Positions 46,211-55,146 are shown, numbered from the stretch's first letter. The stretch is DNA of 64,000 nt from Eutrophovita brisbanensis (GCA_038147395.1 JAYQTM010000001.1:744001-808000), one strand, 5' to 3'. Translations and numbers: made by a program. The notes: a model not told the origin generated them from the sequence alone.

Positions 46211-46697
46211 AGTGTTTCGAGCTTTTCGGGTTAAAAGCTTCCAGAGATGGATTGCACTTGGGTTCGTCCTTGTCCTTCTAGACCAGTTGACTAAGAGGAT
46301 AGTAGTGGAGATGATCGGTCCCTTTGACACCATTTCCGTAATGCCGTTTCTATCCCTTGTCTTCACGATGAATCCAGGTGCTGCATTCAGTTTTTTGTCT
46401 GACGCGTCTGGGTGGCAACGCTGGTTTTTCTCTGCAGTAGCGGTTGTTGCCACGATTGTGATCCTTGTGATGCTGAGTAAACATTCGTCTGATCGTTTTT
46501 TATCTTTTAGCTTGACGCTTGTGTTGGCGGGTGCGATTGGTAACCTCATTGACCGCGTTATATACGGGGCAGTCGTCGACTTTGTTTTATTGTTTTGGCG
46601 TGATTATCGTTGGCCTGCATTTAACCTTGCTGACTCGTGTATTACGCTGGGTGCGATTGGACTTTTGTTCGATGGTTTTTTTCGTCGTCGGGCTTAA
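46203..46697 (+). CDS. lspA: Lipoprotein signal peptidase II
   Basis: Aspartyl protease that removes signal peptides from prolipoproteins in the inner membrane. The 164-aa protein has four membrane segments. The catalytic Asp pair lies in GNLIDRVIYGAVVDF and FNLADSCITLG; NPGAAFSFL is also conserved. ATG 46203 overlaps the ileS stop by 8 bases, suggesting coupling. The longer upstream frame is only ileS read out of frame. Confidence 0.95.
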   Translation: MLEVFRAFRVKSFQRWIALGFVLVLLDQLTKRIVVEMIGPFDTISVMPFLSLVFTMNPGAAFSFLSDASGWQRWFFSAVAVVATIVILVMLSKHSSDRFLSFSLTLVLAGAIGNLIDRVIYGAVVDFVLLFWRDYRWPAFNLADSCITLGAIGLLFDGFFRRRA

Positions 46698-46716
46698 TGC
46701 AGGTTGAGAATTCGAT

Positions 46717-47667
46717 ATGAGTGGTTCAACAGCCAACATTAAGACCATTAAGCTTGCGAATCCCAGAGGTTTTTGTGCCGGAGTCGATAGAGCGATCGAA
46801 ATTGTCGAGCGGGCGATTGATATGTATGGAGCCCCGATCTACGTAAAGCATGAGGTTGTTCACAATCAGTTCGTTGTCGATGGATTGAGACGAAAGGGCG
46901 CTGTTTTTATCGAGGACATGGAAGATGTTCCGGTCGGAAGCACGTTGATTTATAGCGCGCACGGCGTGTCTCAAAGGGTTCAAAACCAAGCTAAAGAGCG
47001 AGGTTTGCGCATTTTTGATGCGACTTGCCCGCTGGTTTCTAAAGTGCATGCCGAAGTGGCTAGGCTGAATCGAAATGGATTTGAAATTGTGATGATTGGA
47101 CATCGTGGCCATCCTGAGGTTGAGGGAACTATGGGCCAGGTGTCGAGTGGGATCACACTCGTAGAAACTGTTTTGGACGTGTGTGACTTACGACCAAAAA
47201 ATCCCGAAAAGCTCGCTTATGTCACGCAAACCACACTGAGCGTTGATGATGCAAGGACAATCTTGGAGGCGCTAAAAAAACGCTTCCCTCGGATTCAGGC
47301 TCCGAAAAAAGACGACATATGTTACGCAACGCAAAATAGGCAGGATGCTGTTAAGGCGCTGTCCCAGAAGTGTGACCTGATGATCGTTGTAGGGTCGCCT
47401 ACCAGCTCCAATTCGAATCGATTACGTGAAGTTGCGGCGACTCAGGGAGTAACGGCTTACCTTGTTGATAATGAGGATGAGATTCAAGACGAATGGTTAT
47501 CCGGGGTGAGCGTTGTTGGGGTAACGGCTGGTGCGTCAGCTCCAGAGGTGTTGGTGACTGCAGTGGTCAATCGTCTCAAGGAATATGGGGCCACGCATGT
47601 AGAGGAAACACTCGGCGTCGATGAACAAGTGGTTTTCCAGGTGCCCGGAGCCCTAAAGAGAAAATAA
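46717..47667 (+). CDS. ispH: 4-hydroxy-3-methylbut-2-enyl diphosphate reductase
   Basis: Last step of the MEP pathway, producing IPP and DMAPP with a [4Fe-4S] cluster. At 316 aa the cluster ligands are C20 (PRGFCAGVDRA), C104 (DATCPLV) and C202 (DDICYATQNRQ). VHNQFVVDGLRRKGAVFIED and SPTSSNSNRLREV are family landmarks. It comes 19 bases after lspA; the fkpB gene found between them in E. coli is missing. Confidence 0.96.
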   Translation: MSGSTANIKTIKLANPRGFCAGVDRAIEIVERAIDMYGAPIYVKHEVVHNQFVVDGLRRKGAVFIEDMEDVPVGSTLIYSAHGVSQRVQNQAKERGLRIFDATCPLVSKVHAEVARLNRNGFEIVMIGHRGHPEVEGTMGQVSSGITLVETVLDVCDLRPKNPEKLAYVTQTTLSVDDARTILEALKKRFPRIQAPKKDDICYATQNRQDAVKALSQKCDLMIVVGSPTSSNSNRLREVAATQGVTAYLVDNEDEIQDEWLSGVSVVGVTAGASAPEVLVTAVVNRLKEYGATHVEETLGVDEQVVFQVPGALKRK

Positions 47668-47735
47668 TGAGTGATTCTGGTAACCTTTTGTTTTAATTTT
47701 TATTTCATGCAAATTTAAACGTTTGGATATGTGCC

Positions 47736-48170
47736 ATGGCTTCTATAAATAAGCGTCCAGACCTATCGGTCATTCTGAAGCAAAAGGATATTTCGCCAAC
47801 AAAGCAACGTCTTATCATCGCAGATGTCATCTTTGAAAAACATCAACATTTAACTGCTGATCAGGTGTTAGACGCGGTAAAAATCCGCGATGCAAGTGTT
47901 TCCAGAGCTACTGTTTACAATACGCTCAATCTTTTTTCGACGAAGAACCTCGTTCGAGAGCTCGTTATTGATAAATCCAAAGTGGTTTACGACTCCAACG
48001 TTGAGCCACATCACCACATCTACAATGTCGATACCGGAGAGCTGACGGACCTTGGAGCTCAAGGCATATCAGTTTCCGGTTTGCCAGAAATGCCTTCCGG
48101 TCTTCGCGTGGAGGGTGCAGACGTAGTGATTCGCGTCAGACAAACGCTCGATAAAAAGCTTGCATCTTAG
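47736..48170 (+). CDS. Fur-family metalloregulator without cysteines (Irr-like)
   Basis: A 144-aa repressor of the Fur superfamily. The winged helix has SPTKQRLIIADVIFEKHQHLTADQVLD and SRATVYNTLNLF. The regulatory region PHHHIYNVDTGELTDL has the His-rich metal site. The protein has no cysteine at all, so the structural CxxC zinc site of Fur and PerR is absent, as in Irr-type proteins. It may sense iron indirectly (heme) or peroxide. It stands alone between ispH and the enoyl-CoA hydratase. Confidence 0.82.
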   Translation: MASINKRPDLSVILKQKDISPTKQRLIIADVIFEKHQHLTADQVLDAVKIRDASVSRATVYNTLNLFSTKNLVRELVIDKSKVVYDSNVEPHHHIYNVDTGELTDLGAQGISVSGLPEMPSGLRVEGADVVIRVRQTLDKKLAS

Positions 48171-48218
48171 TGTTGTCCAAATGAAGCCTGCTCCAAGAGG
48201 GAAAGGTTAGGTTTACCT

Positions 48219-49001
48219 GTGAACTACGAAAACATTATTGTTGAGACGAGAGGAAAAGTTGGTCTCATCACGCTTAATCGACCAAAGGCGTTGAACGCGC
48301 TATCTCCCGATTTAATGCGTGAGTTATCCAAAGCGGTGGACGTTTTTGAAGCGGACTCACAAATTGGTTGCATTGTAGTCACAGGTAGCGACAAAGCTTT
48401 TGCAGCAGGTGCCGATATTAAAGAGATGAAGTCAAAGAGCTACATGGACGTCTACATGTCAGACTTCATTACCGCTGAATGGGAGAGAATTGCTCGGTGT
48501 CGTAAGCCCGTGATTGCGGCTGTTGCCGGTTATGCTCTTGGTGGAGGGTGTGAGTTGGCAATGATGTGTGATTTTATTTTGGCTGCAGATAATGCAAAGT
48601 TCGGCCAACCAGAAATTAACTTAGGAATTATCCCTGGCGCTGGCGGGACTCAACGATTGCCAAGATTCGTTGGAAAATCTAAAGCAATGGAGATGGCTCT
48701 TCTTGGCCAATCGAGAATGATGGACGCAGAGGAGGCCGAGCGGTCTGGATTGGTCAGCCGCATCCTTCCTTTGGCGGATCTAATTGAAGATGCGATTAAG
48801 ACCGCTCAAAAAATCTCAGAACTGAGTCAACCGATTGTGATGATGGCAAAAGAGTCTGTGAACCGAGCTTATGAGACCACATTGAGCGAGGGCGTCAGGT
48901 TTGAGCGTCGACTATTTCATTCGGCTTTTGCGACGGATGATCAAAAAGAGGGAATGGCTGCCTTCTCAGAGAAGCGTAAGCCGGATTTTCAAAACAAGTA
49001 G
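48219..49001 (+). CDS. Enoyl-CoA hydratase (crotonase family)
   Basis: Adds water to trans-2-enoyl-CoA in fatty or amino acid breakdown. At 260 aa, the oxyanion-hole segments are AFAAGADIKEM and GYALGGGCELAMMCD, and both catalytic Glu residues are present (GGGCELA and KFGQPEINLGIIPGAGGTQRL), so it is a true hydratase rather than an isomerase. Start is GTG 48219 with a weak binding site. It could take the crotonyl-CoA made by GcdH, but it is monocistronic and general. Confidence 0.92.
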   Translation: MNYENIIVETRGKVGLITLNRPKALNALSPDLMRELSKAVDVFEADSQIGCIVVTGSDKAFAAGADIKEMKSKSYMDVYMSDFITAEWERIARCRKPVIAAVAGYALGGGCELAMMCDFILAADNAKFGQPEINLGIIPGAGGTQRLPRFVGKSKAMEMALLGQSRMMDAEEAERSGLVSRILPLADLIEDAIKTAQKISELSQPIVMMAKESVNRAYETTLSEGVRFERRLFHSAFATDDQKEGMAAFSEKRKPDFQNK

Positions 49002-49049
49002 GCTGGGCTCTCCCCCGCCTCTCTTAGACCGTTATAATACCGATCCCAT

Positions 49050-49125
<76 letters not shown>

Positions 49126-49251
49126 GTGGCTCGTCTTGTTTCAGTGCAGATGAGCCGTTCTACACGCGAAAGCTATCCAATGGAGAAGTTATTTGTTGCT
49201 GCTCCTAATAGTAAATATTATTGGGGCGCTTAACGATGACAAAGGAAGTTT

Positions 49252-49632
49252 ATGACTGATGTGCTGACTGACAAGCGTAATGAAGAGTTAACTAACCTTG
49301 CTCAACGATTCAAAAGGGTTTGTGGAACGACGCTTGGGGATCTCGTTTGGGTCTATGCTGAAAGCGAAGACGTGAAAGGCAAAGAGTATGGTTGCTATCT
49401 CATTGGTCGGATGACTGGCATGCACAATAACCTTTTTGAAGGGGAAAACAGAATTCTTGAGGATCACTGGGAATTTGCTGAGCATTTATTTCTACCATTT
49501 GTCTCGTGGACAGCTTTAGAGAGGGTGAAATTCCTGGAGGAGTGGGTGAGTACGCTCGACGAGGGCTTTCCTGATCAGGTGAAACAAGAGTATCTCGAAG
49601 CTATTGGTAGACAAAGGTCGAAAATAAATTGA
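49252..49632 (+). CDS. Hypothetical protein
   Basis: 126 aa, no family recognised. It has a good binding site (AAAGGAAG, 49241-49248) before ATG 49252. The sequence is acidic, soluble and aromatic-rich in the middle (DHWEFAEHLFLPFVSW), with no signal peptide or membrane segment. Two cysteines (C24 and C48) are present. It is alone between tRNA-Thr and the Rap1a-like pair. Confidence 0.65.
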   Translation: MTDVLTDKRNEELTNLAQRFKRVCGTTLGDLVWVYAESEDVKGKEYGCYLIGRMTGMHNNLFEGENRILEDHWEFAEHLFLPFVSWTALERVKFLEEWVSTLDEGFPDQVKQEYLEAIGRQRSKIN

Positions 49633-49658
49633 TACGTGGTCAATTCGGACGAGGTTGA

Positions 49659-49790
49659 ATGAGATTCCGTACGTATCCGACCTCACTATTTACGGTCTTT
49701 TTAGCTTGTACTTGTGGCGAAACTATCACGGGTATCGATGGTCGATACGGACTGTTAACACGATATAAAGGTGAGTGGCGCGATGTTTAA
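49659..49790 (+). CDS. Possible small exported peptide or lipoprotein (43 aa)
   Basis: ATG 49659 has GAGG five bases upstream and the frame ends at TAA 49790, overlapping the next gene by 8 bases. The product starts MRFRTYPTSLFTVFLACTCGE, with a positively charged end, a hydrophobic stretch and a weak lipobox (FLAC). The overlap and binding site argue for translation; the short length and poor lipobox argue against. Confidence 0.35.
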   Translation: MRFRTYPTSLFTVFLACTCGETITGIDGRYGLLTRYKGEWRDV

Positions 49791-50091
49791 CAAAGCACTT
49801 TTGGCGATCTTAATTATGATTCCTGCTACCGTCGTTGCTGAGACTGACGGTAACGAACTGCTCGAAATGATGAAGCATCCTAAGGGTAGGGAATATGCCC
49901 AACCCTTCATCGATGATGTATGGCAAAAGTGGAATAACGGCTTATTCTGTATTCCACAAGAAAATATCCAAAATGTGGCGTTCGATGCTGTCGAGAAATT
50001 CCTCGAGGAACATCCTGAGATAAGATTCCGACCAAGAAGATATGTGATAACCAATGCGCTACGAGATTCCTTTCCTTGTAATGCGAATTGA
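49783..50091 (+). CDS. Exported Rap1a/Tai-like protein
   Basis: 102 aa with a signal peptide (MFNKALLAILIMIPATVVA) and a mature domain with the Rap1a/Tai pattern: an early NELLEMM, FCIPQEN, a FLEEHPEIRF motif and C-terminal ALRDSFPC, with two cysteines likely forming a disulfide. Rap1a/Tai proteins are periplasmic immunity proteins against T6SS peptidoglycan amidases, but many relatives are orphan housekeeping proteins. No T6SS effector or structural gene is nearby. ATG 49783 is chosen because AAAGGTGAG precedes it and the signal peptide begins there. Confidence 0.7.
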   Translation: MFNKALLAILIMIPATVVAETDGNELLEMMKHPKGREYAQPFIDDVWQKWNNGLFCIPQENIQNVAFDAVEKFLEEHPEIRFRPRRYVITNALRDSFPCNAN

Positions 50092-50216
50092 TGGCGATAT
50101 AAATTAGTCCAATATCAAAGTTGCATTTGCCGCTCTTGGTCGGTGGGCGGATGCTGTCCCATCATCTTTTTGAGTTGAAATACAATAGAAATCTTCACGG
50201 AAGAGGGGAAGCCGCG

Positions 50217-51368
50217 ATGCGGATAGCAGATATCAAATTACATGTTCTTCAAAGCCCACTCGAGAAGCCATTCGCCTTTTCTCAAGGTTGGGTCAATGTT
50301 CGTTCTGCAACGATTGTCGAGGTTTGCACGGACGATGGAATCGTCGGATGGGGAGAGGCGTTTGCACAAGGTCTTGAGTCGCCCCATATCGCTGCGGCGG
50401 CTATAGAGCATTCATTGAAGCCACTGGTGATGGGTGTCGATCCTCTCGATACTGAGGTGGTTTGGCACAAGATGTATAACCACACGCGCGATTTTGGAAG
50501 AAAAGGCTCTGTCATGGCTGCGATTAGCGCGATAGATACCGCTCTTTGGGATATTTGCGGAAAGTACTACGGTGTTCCGATCAGTCAGCTTCTGGGTGGG
50601 CGCTTTAGAAGTGAGGTCCAACCCTACGCAACCGGTTTTTATCGAATTAAAGGTCAGGACGAAGCGCAGCGTTTGGCAGAAGAGGCTGCCATGCATTTCG
50701 AATCGGGTTTTAGGGCCATGAAAATCAAACTCGGGTTCGGTGTTGACGATGATGTGCGAGTGATGGAAAAGATTGTCAATACTTTGAGTGGGCGGGAAGT
50801 TGAACTCATGGTTGACACGAATCATGCCTATGGAAGAACAGAGGCCCTTCGTCTAGGGCGCTATCTCGATCAGCTTAGGTTGAGGTGGTACGAGGAGCCA
50901 GTCGTTCCTGAGGATGTCGAGGGTTATCGGGAGTTAAGACAACAACTTTCGACTCCAATAGCTGGAGGGGAAAATGAGCATTCCCTGTACGGATTTAGAG
51001 ATTTACTTAATAAGCGAGCAGTTGACATAGCTCAACCAGATATTGGTTCGTGCGGTGGAATCACAGGAGCAAAGCATGTGATGACGCTCGCTCAGGCAAA
51101 TGGAATCGAGGTGAATCCACATGTCTGGGGATCGGCGATCGCTCAAGCCGCCTCGCTACAAGTTATTGCGGCCATTCCTATTTGTAATCATTCGATCTAC
51201 TCTAGGGGGCCAATACTTGAGTATGATCAGTCGTCTCATCCTTTTAGGAATGATTTGGTTGATAGACCAATGGAGCTCAATCAATCCGGATTAGTCTCTA
51301 TTTCTTCTCGCCCAGGTTTAGGATTAGAAATCAATGAAGAGACCCTCAAACGCTTCAAAATCAACTAA
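50217..51368 (+). CDS. Enolase-superfamily enzyme (mandelate racemase / galactarolactone cycloisomerase type)
   Basis: 383 aa, predicted to abstract a proton alpha to a carboxylate. The catalytic set is complete: KxK in AMKIKLGFG, metal ligands D in VDTNHAYG, E in YEEPV and E in GGENEH, and the His base in NPHVWGS. The last motif resembles D-galactarolactone cycloisomerase, so a sugar acid or lactone is a plausible substrate. ATG 50217 has GAGGGGAAG upstream and fits the family N-terminus; the frame upstream is not similar. No sugar-acid operon is adjacent. Confidence 0.86.
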   Translation: MRIADIKLHVLQSPLEKPFAFSQGWVNVRSATIVEVCTDDGIVGWGEAFAQGLESPHIAAAAIEHSLKPLVMGVDPLDTEVVWHKMYNHTRDFGRKGSVMAAISAIDTALWDICGKYYGVPISQLLGGRFRSEVQPYATGFYRIKGQDEAQRLAEEAAMHFESGFRAMKIKLGFGVDDDVRVMEKIVNTLSGREVELMVDTNHAYGRTEALRLGRYLDQLRLRWYEEPVVPEDVEGYRELRQQLSTPIAGGENEHSLYGFRDLLNKRAVDIAQPDIGSCGGITGAKHVMTLAQANGIEVNPHVWGSAIAQAASLQVIAAIPICNHSIYSRGPILEYDQSSHPFRNDLVDRPMELNQSGLVSISSRPGLGLEINEETLKRFKIN

Positions 51369-51377
51369 AGAAATCGT

Positions 51378-51800
51378 TTGAAACAGCTTGAACGAGCTTA
51401 CGCGAGCACGATTTATAGAATGTATGTGGGGTCGAGGGCTCTTGATTTTTCAGTTGACGCTCATCGCCCCAAAGAATCACGCATCGTATTCTGTCGGAGA
51501 ATACCCCGTTGGGTTTTCATAACAGCTTATAACCCTAAATCAGTCATGCTTTCAGAACGCGAAAATTTAGTTTTAGATAAAAAGTTAAAGAGTTTTCTTA
51601 TAGGAAAAAAATTTAAATTTGTAAGGGGTGACGCTATCCCAAGAAGCTCTGATTGGACAATCGAAAAAGGTTTTTTTGTCTTCAATATTTCGAAGGCTGT
51701 TGCGAAAAAAATATGTCAGAGGTTCAATCAAAATGCGATCCTTTATTCTGGAACACTTGATAGACCTCATATTATTTGGAATGAGGCAATTTACGGTTGA
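51378..51800 (+). CDS. DUF3293 family protein
   Basis: 140 aa of unknown function. The pattern WVFITAYNPKSVMLSERENLVLDKKL, WTIEKGFFVFNISKAVAKKICQRFNQNAI matches DUF3293. Start is probably TTG 51378, nine bases after the previous stop, with AAAGAAA upstream. Its codons are more A/T-rich than its neighbours'. Its stop codon abuts the stop of the convergent flavoprotein gene. Confidence 0.75.
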   Translation: MKQLERAYASTIYRMYVGSRALDFSVDAHRPKESRIVFCRRIPRWVFITAYNPKSVMLSERENLVLDKKLKSFLIGKKFKFVRGDAIPRSSDWTIEKGFFVFNISKAVAKKICQRFNQNAILYSGTLDRPHIIWNEAIYG

Positions 51801-52925
51801 TCACGAATGACTTTGATACTGCCGCATGAAACGCCTGTCGATATAATCTTTTAGATGCCAAACCCACCTTCCACTCGCACAAAAGAGTGATCGCGAAGCC
51901 ACTGCATGCTTACCCCCTGTGCTTAGAATCGCGAGCGAATGTTTTTGGGGGCGATATGGAATTAAATCTACCTCATTTATCTGGTTTTCGATATTTGTAG
52001 CCAGCACCGGCCCTTGTTTGACCGCATAGACCCCAGATTTCGGATAGATCTGATTATCAATCGAGCTAATATCTCCTGCTGCAAAAAGATTTTCTGTTCC
52101 AAGCACTCGGAGTGTTTGATCTGTTCGAATGAACCCATCAGGGGTCGTGGGTAGATTAGAGTAGCTAGGCCAGGGTGGTGCAGAGGCGCCAGTACACCAA
52201 ATGGTGAGGTCAGCATCAATTCGGTCATCCTCATCGGTTATCACCCCTTGATTGTCGACAGTTTTGATTCTGCTTCCGTACAACACTCGGATGTCGCAGT
52301 CATGGAGTTTTCGCTTAAGCTGTCTCCTCACCGCTAAAGCGTGATTTGTCAACAAATCTTGATTCTCTGTAGCCAGTGTGACTCTGATATTGTTGAGTTT
52401 CATTTGTCGAATACGCTGATTCAGCGAAAGAGCAACTTCAACACTGGCCGCGCCACCGCCAACGACAAGTAATTCCGATTGTTCGCTTGCTAACTTTAAT
52501 TTTGTTTTTTCAAAAAAAACCTTAATGCCATCGAGAAATTCTGGGACTGGTTTGATCGGTAGCACCCAAGTGCTGGCACCTTTGGTTGAGTGAAGACTCG
52601 GCGTGGACCCTGTGTCTATTGAAGCAATGTCATAGCGATGCTTTGATGAGCTGTGCGTCTCCAATGTGTTGTTATCGTGATTGACTCCAATTACTTTGTC
52701 TTCGATGAACTCAAACTGATGTTTCTTGCATAACTCCAAAAGATCAATATGGCACTCCTCGAATGAATAATGTCCCGCGATTAATCCCGGTAGCATTCCT
52801 GAATATGGGGTGTAACGATGATCGCTGATTAAAATCATCGAGTTCATTCTGGGACTTAATTTGCTCAGTCTTTTTATCACTTCAACGTGAGCATGCCCTC
52901 CACCAATTAATACCAGATCTTTCAT
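51801..52925 (-). CDS. FAD/NAD(P)-binding oxidoreductase, SelD-associated type (TIGR03169 family)
   Basis: A 374-aa NDH-2-like flavoprotein with two dinucleotide folds: FAD at LVLIGGGHAHVEVIKRL (residues 4-20), NAD(P) at LLVVGGGAASVEVALSL, and the C-terminal FAD motif LFAAGDISS. This is the family found either fused to selenide water dikinase (SelD) or alone next to ArsS-type radical SAM genes. No SelD domain is present here. It lies 104 bases after the glycosyltransferase gene and is probably the last gene of the ArsS cluster. Electron acceptor and substrate are unknown. Confidence 0.85.
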   Translation of the reverse strand: MKDLVLIGGGHAHVEVIKRLSKLSPRMNSMILISDHRYTPYSGMLPGLIAGHYSFEECHIDLLELCKKHQFEFIEDKVIGVNHDNNTLETHSSSKHRYDIASIDTGSTPSLHSTKGASTWVLPIKPVPEFLDGIKVFFEKTKLKLASEQSELLVVGGGAASVEVALSLNQRIRQMKLNNIRVTLATENQDLLTNHALAVRRQLKRKLHDCDIRVLYGSRIKTVDNQGVITDEDDRIDADLTIWCTGASAPPWPSYSNLPTTPDGFIRTDQTLRVLGTENLFAAGDISSIDNQIYPKSGVYAVKQGPVLATNIENQINEVDLIPYRPQKHSLAILSTGGKHAVASRSLFCASGRWVWHLKDYIDRRFMRQYQSHS

Positions 52926-53029
52926 TTGTGTCTTGGCCTCAGGATATAGAGCCTATGCCTTTTGAAATATCTAAGTTTTGAATGTCGGGAAAGCTTTCGG
53001 GTACGCTTCGGCGGTCAAGAGTGTTTGAG

Positions 53030-53650
53030 CTATTTTTTTGTGACGACAAACCGTTCATCTTCATTTGTTAGTCTAGCGTAATCAGCTGGTGTGTCGACAT
53101 CATACAACGTTGGCAACTCTAACCAACTCCATTGCAATTCAGACAGATTGACGCGCATCTGTTTCATTACTAATTCGCTGCTCCAAAAAATATTTGAAAA
53201 AATTTTCGGAGATATCTGTCTCACCCCAATCATCGAGAATCCGCCATCCTCGACTGGGTTGATAACGCAGTCATAATTCTCTAGAGCACGAAATGCAGAA
53301 TGAATGCTTTCAGATGTGATCCCCGGGCAGTCGGTGCCCAATAAAATCACTTTGTCGTGGGCATGTAAACCCTGAGTGAGCGCGTCAAGCATTCTGTCAC
53401 CCAAATTCCCGTCAAATTGTTGGAATATCTCAATTTCGGGCTCATATTGTTTCAAGATTGGGTGATTAGTTGGTGGAGTGGTCCACAACTGAATGGTTGT
53501 CTTAGATTCTTGGCTGACAGAAATGGTATTTCGGATCAGCTCAACATGTAGTTGGCATGCCTCCTCCGGTGAGAGTGGAGGTGTCAGGCGAGTCTTGACT
53601 GTTCCAACAACGGGGCTTTTAGTGAAGACCTGAATCAAGGGGCAGGGCAT
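53030..53650 (-). CDS. ArsS-cluster glycosyltransferase 1 (TIGR04282, CofC-like)
   Basis: 206 aa, a nucleotidyl/glycosyltransferase-like protein with VFTKSPVVGTVKTRL at the N-terminus, LGTDCPGI in the middle, PVEDGGFSMIG, and the C-terminal LYDVDTPADYARL. This set defines the family annotated as arsenosugar biosynthesis glycosyltransferase 1. It starts 12 bases after the second transferase gene. Its presumed role is in attaching or exchanging a group on the arsenic-bearing sugar made by ArsS; the exact reaction is not established to my knowledge. Confidence 0.87.
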   Translation of the reverse strand: MPCPLIQVFTKSPVVGTVKTRLTPPLSPEEACQLHVELIRNTISVSQESKTTIQLWTTPPTNHPILKQYEPEIEIFQQFDGNLGDRMLDALTQGLHAHDKVILLGTDCPGITSESIHSAFRALENYDCVINPVEDGGFSMIGVRQISPKIFSNIFWSSELVMKQMRVNLSELQWSWLELPTLYDVDTPADYARLTNEDERFVVTKK

Positions 53651-53662
53651 ATTCCGCTTTTT

Positions 53663-54352
53663 TTACGCCCGGTAATAGACCTTTGCGAGCTTCTCAGGTG
53701 GTGCTCCGAGGAAAAATCTAGCGCGCAGCATCCACATATGAAAAATAGTTCTGATGGGACCTTCTCGTTCCCATTTTCTGCACGATGTGTGGATCTCGTT
53801 TTTACTGACGTAAGGTTTGCCAATTCTCTTCAAGTTACGGCTCATCACAATATCTTCCATGAGCGGAATTTCTGGAAATTTATTGACTTGAATAAATGAG
53901 GTCTTTCTGACGAAAAAACCTTGATCTCCTGTCGCAATATGCGTCAGTTTAGATCGGATATTCATCAATGATTCAATGACCCGAAAAATCCACTTGGTGC
54001 TGTCTAGCTTTGCCGTGCACCAACCCCAAGATCGCGTTGATAATTGACTTAATATCTCCGCTTCATAGTCGAAATATAGTTTGGAATCTGAATGAAGAAA
54101 CCACAGTATTTCTCCGGTGGCGTAATTTGCTGCCGCGTTCATTTGTAGAGCGCGACCTTTTTGACTGATAACTAATGTGTCTGCAAAACGTTCCGCCACT
54201 GACCGCGTCTCATCGGTGCTGCCTCCGTCAGAAACGATAATTTCAGTTCTTTCTGTTTTTAGCTCGTTGAGTTGTTTGAGTAGATTCTCAAGATTTTTTT
54301 CTTCGTTCAATGTGGGGATGATGATCGAAATTAAAATCGGATGTTTTCGCAT
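53663..54352 (-). CDS. ArsS-cluster glycosyltransferase 2 (TIGR04283, GT-A fold)
   Basis: 229-aa family-2 glycosyltransferase: ISIIIPTLNEEKNLENLL, IIVSDGGSTDET, KGRALQMNAAANYATGEILWFLHSDSKL (acceptor and DxD-like HSDS), and PLMEDIVMSRNLKRIG. GRAxQMN and FLHxD are characteristic of the ArsS-linked branch. It is co-directional with DUF547 upstream (11 bases) and the other transferase downstream (12 bases). Confidence 0.88.
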   Translation of the reverse strand: MRKHPILISIIIPTLNEEKNLENLLKQLNELKTERTEIIVSDGGSTDETRSVAERFADTLVISQKGRALQMNAAANYATGEILWFLHSDSKLYFDYEAEILSQLSTRSWGWCTAKLDSTKWIFRVIESLMNIRSKLTHIATGDQGFFVRKTSFIQVNKFPEIPLMEDIVMSRNLKRIGKPYVSKNEIHTSCRKWEREGPIRTIFHMWMLRARFFLGAPPEKLAKVYYRA

Positions 54353-54363
54353 TGGTCAGTGAA

Positions 54364-55146
54364 TCAAAAACTTTTATTTAGCGACCAATCGTAATCAAGA
54401 AACTCGATTTCATACTTGTTGTCATTCAATTCACTTTTATTTTTTTGAGGCCAGTGTTGTTTTAGCCACTGGACTAGAGATCCTGATTCATTCGCAAAGT
54501 CCTCCTCATACCAGCTAAAAATTTTGGACACATACAATACGCTCCCCTCGATTCGGTTACGGCTTTCGTCTGAAAGAAACCGATATACACCGTCATTTAA
54601 TTGTTCATCAATACGTGCTGCGACGAACGCTTCTGGACGCAATGCCGGACAGCCTATTGATGCGCAGTTCACAGCCATATGAATTCTCGGGTCATCAAAG
54701 TTTCCAGATCGTCGAATCAGATCGTGCTCGATATGGTCAAGGCTGACAAGCTCGCCGAATAGTAAAAATTTTTTCTTTTTCCAGGGACTTCGAAATAGTG
54801 TTCCAAGGTCTTTTATTGACTTAATGTTTTGATGTTCTTGTGTAACCCACTGGAGCGTGTATGCATTGTAGGCGTTAATGAGAAATGCAAGCTGTTCTTT
54901 CTTAGAGAATTTGTCAAAACTTGTCTGGCTTACATCCGCCACATCTGTTAGGTACCGATTCAATTTTTTAATATCGCTCGACAGAGTAACGTAGTTGACG
55001 GTGCTGGCGTGCTCATCACTCGTCCACGACACGTGAGCCTTAAGAAGGCTCGAATAAACTTCATGGTTGTGGTCAAAAGCCCATGAATATGAGCTTACGA
55101 ACGTTAACCAAACTGCAAGAAGTCGAATCGGTAGTATCGATCGCAT
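54364..55146 (-). CDS. Exported DUF547 protein
   Basis: 260 aa with an N-terminal signal sequence (residues 1-23) and a DUF547 domain: FLINAYNAYTLQWV, SLDHIEHDLIRR, RIHMAVNCASIGCPALRPEAF and SKIFSWYEEDF. The two Cys in NCASIGC are conserved in the family. DUF547 proteins are periplasmic or lipid-anchored with no defined activity and are often in ArsS-type clusters. The gene lies 18 bases after the TVP38-flavoprotein gene. Confidence 0.85.
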   Translation of the reverse strand: MRSILPIRLLAVWLTFVSSYSWAFDHNHEVYSSLLKAHVSWTSDEHASTVNYVTLSSDIKKLNRYLTDVADVSQTSFDKFSKKEQLAFLINAYNAYTLQWVTQEHQNIKSIKDLGTLFRSPWKKKKFLLFGELVSLDHIEHDLIRRSGNFDDPRIHMAVNCASIGCPALRPEAFVAARIDEQLNDGVYRFLSDESRNRIEGSVLYVSKIFSWYEEDFANESGSLVQWLKQHWPQKNKSELNDNKYEIEFLDYDWSLNKSF

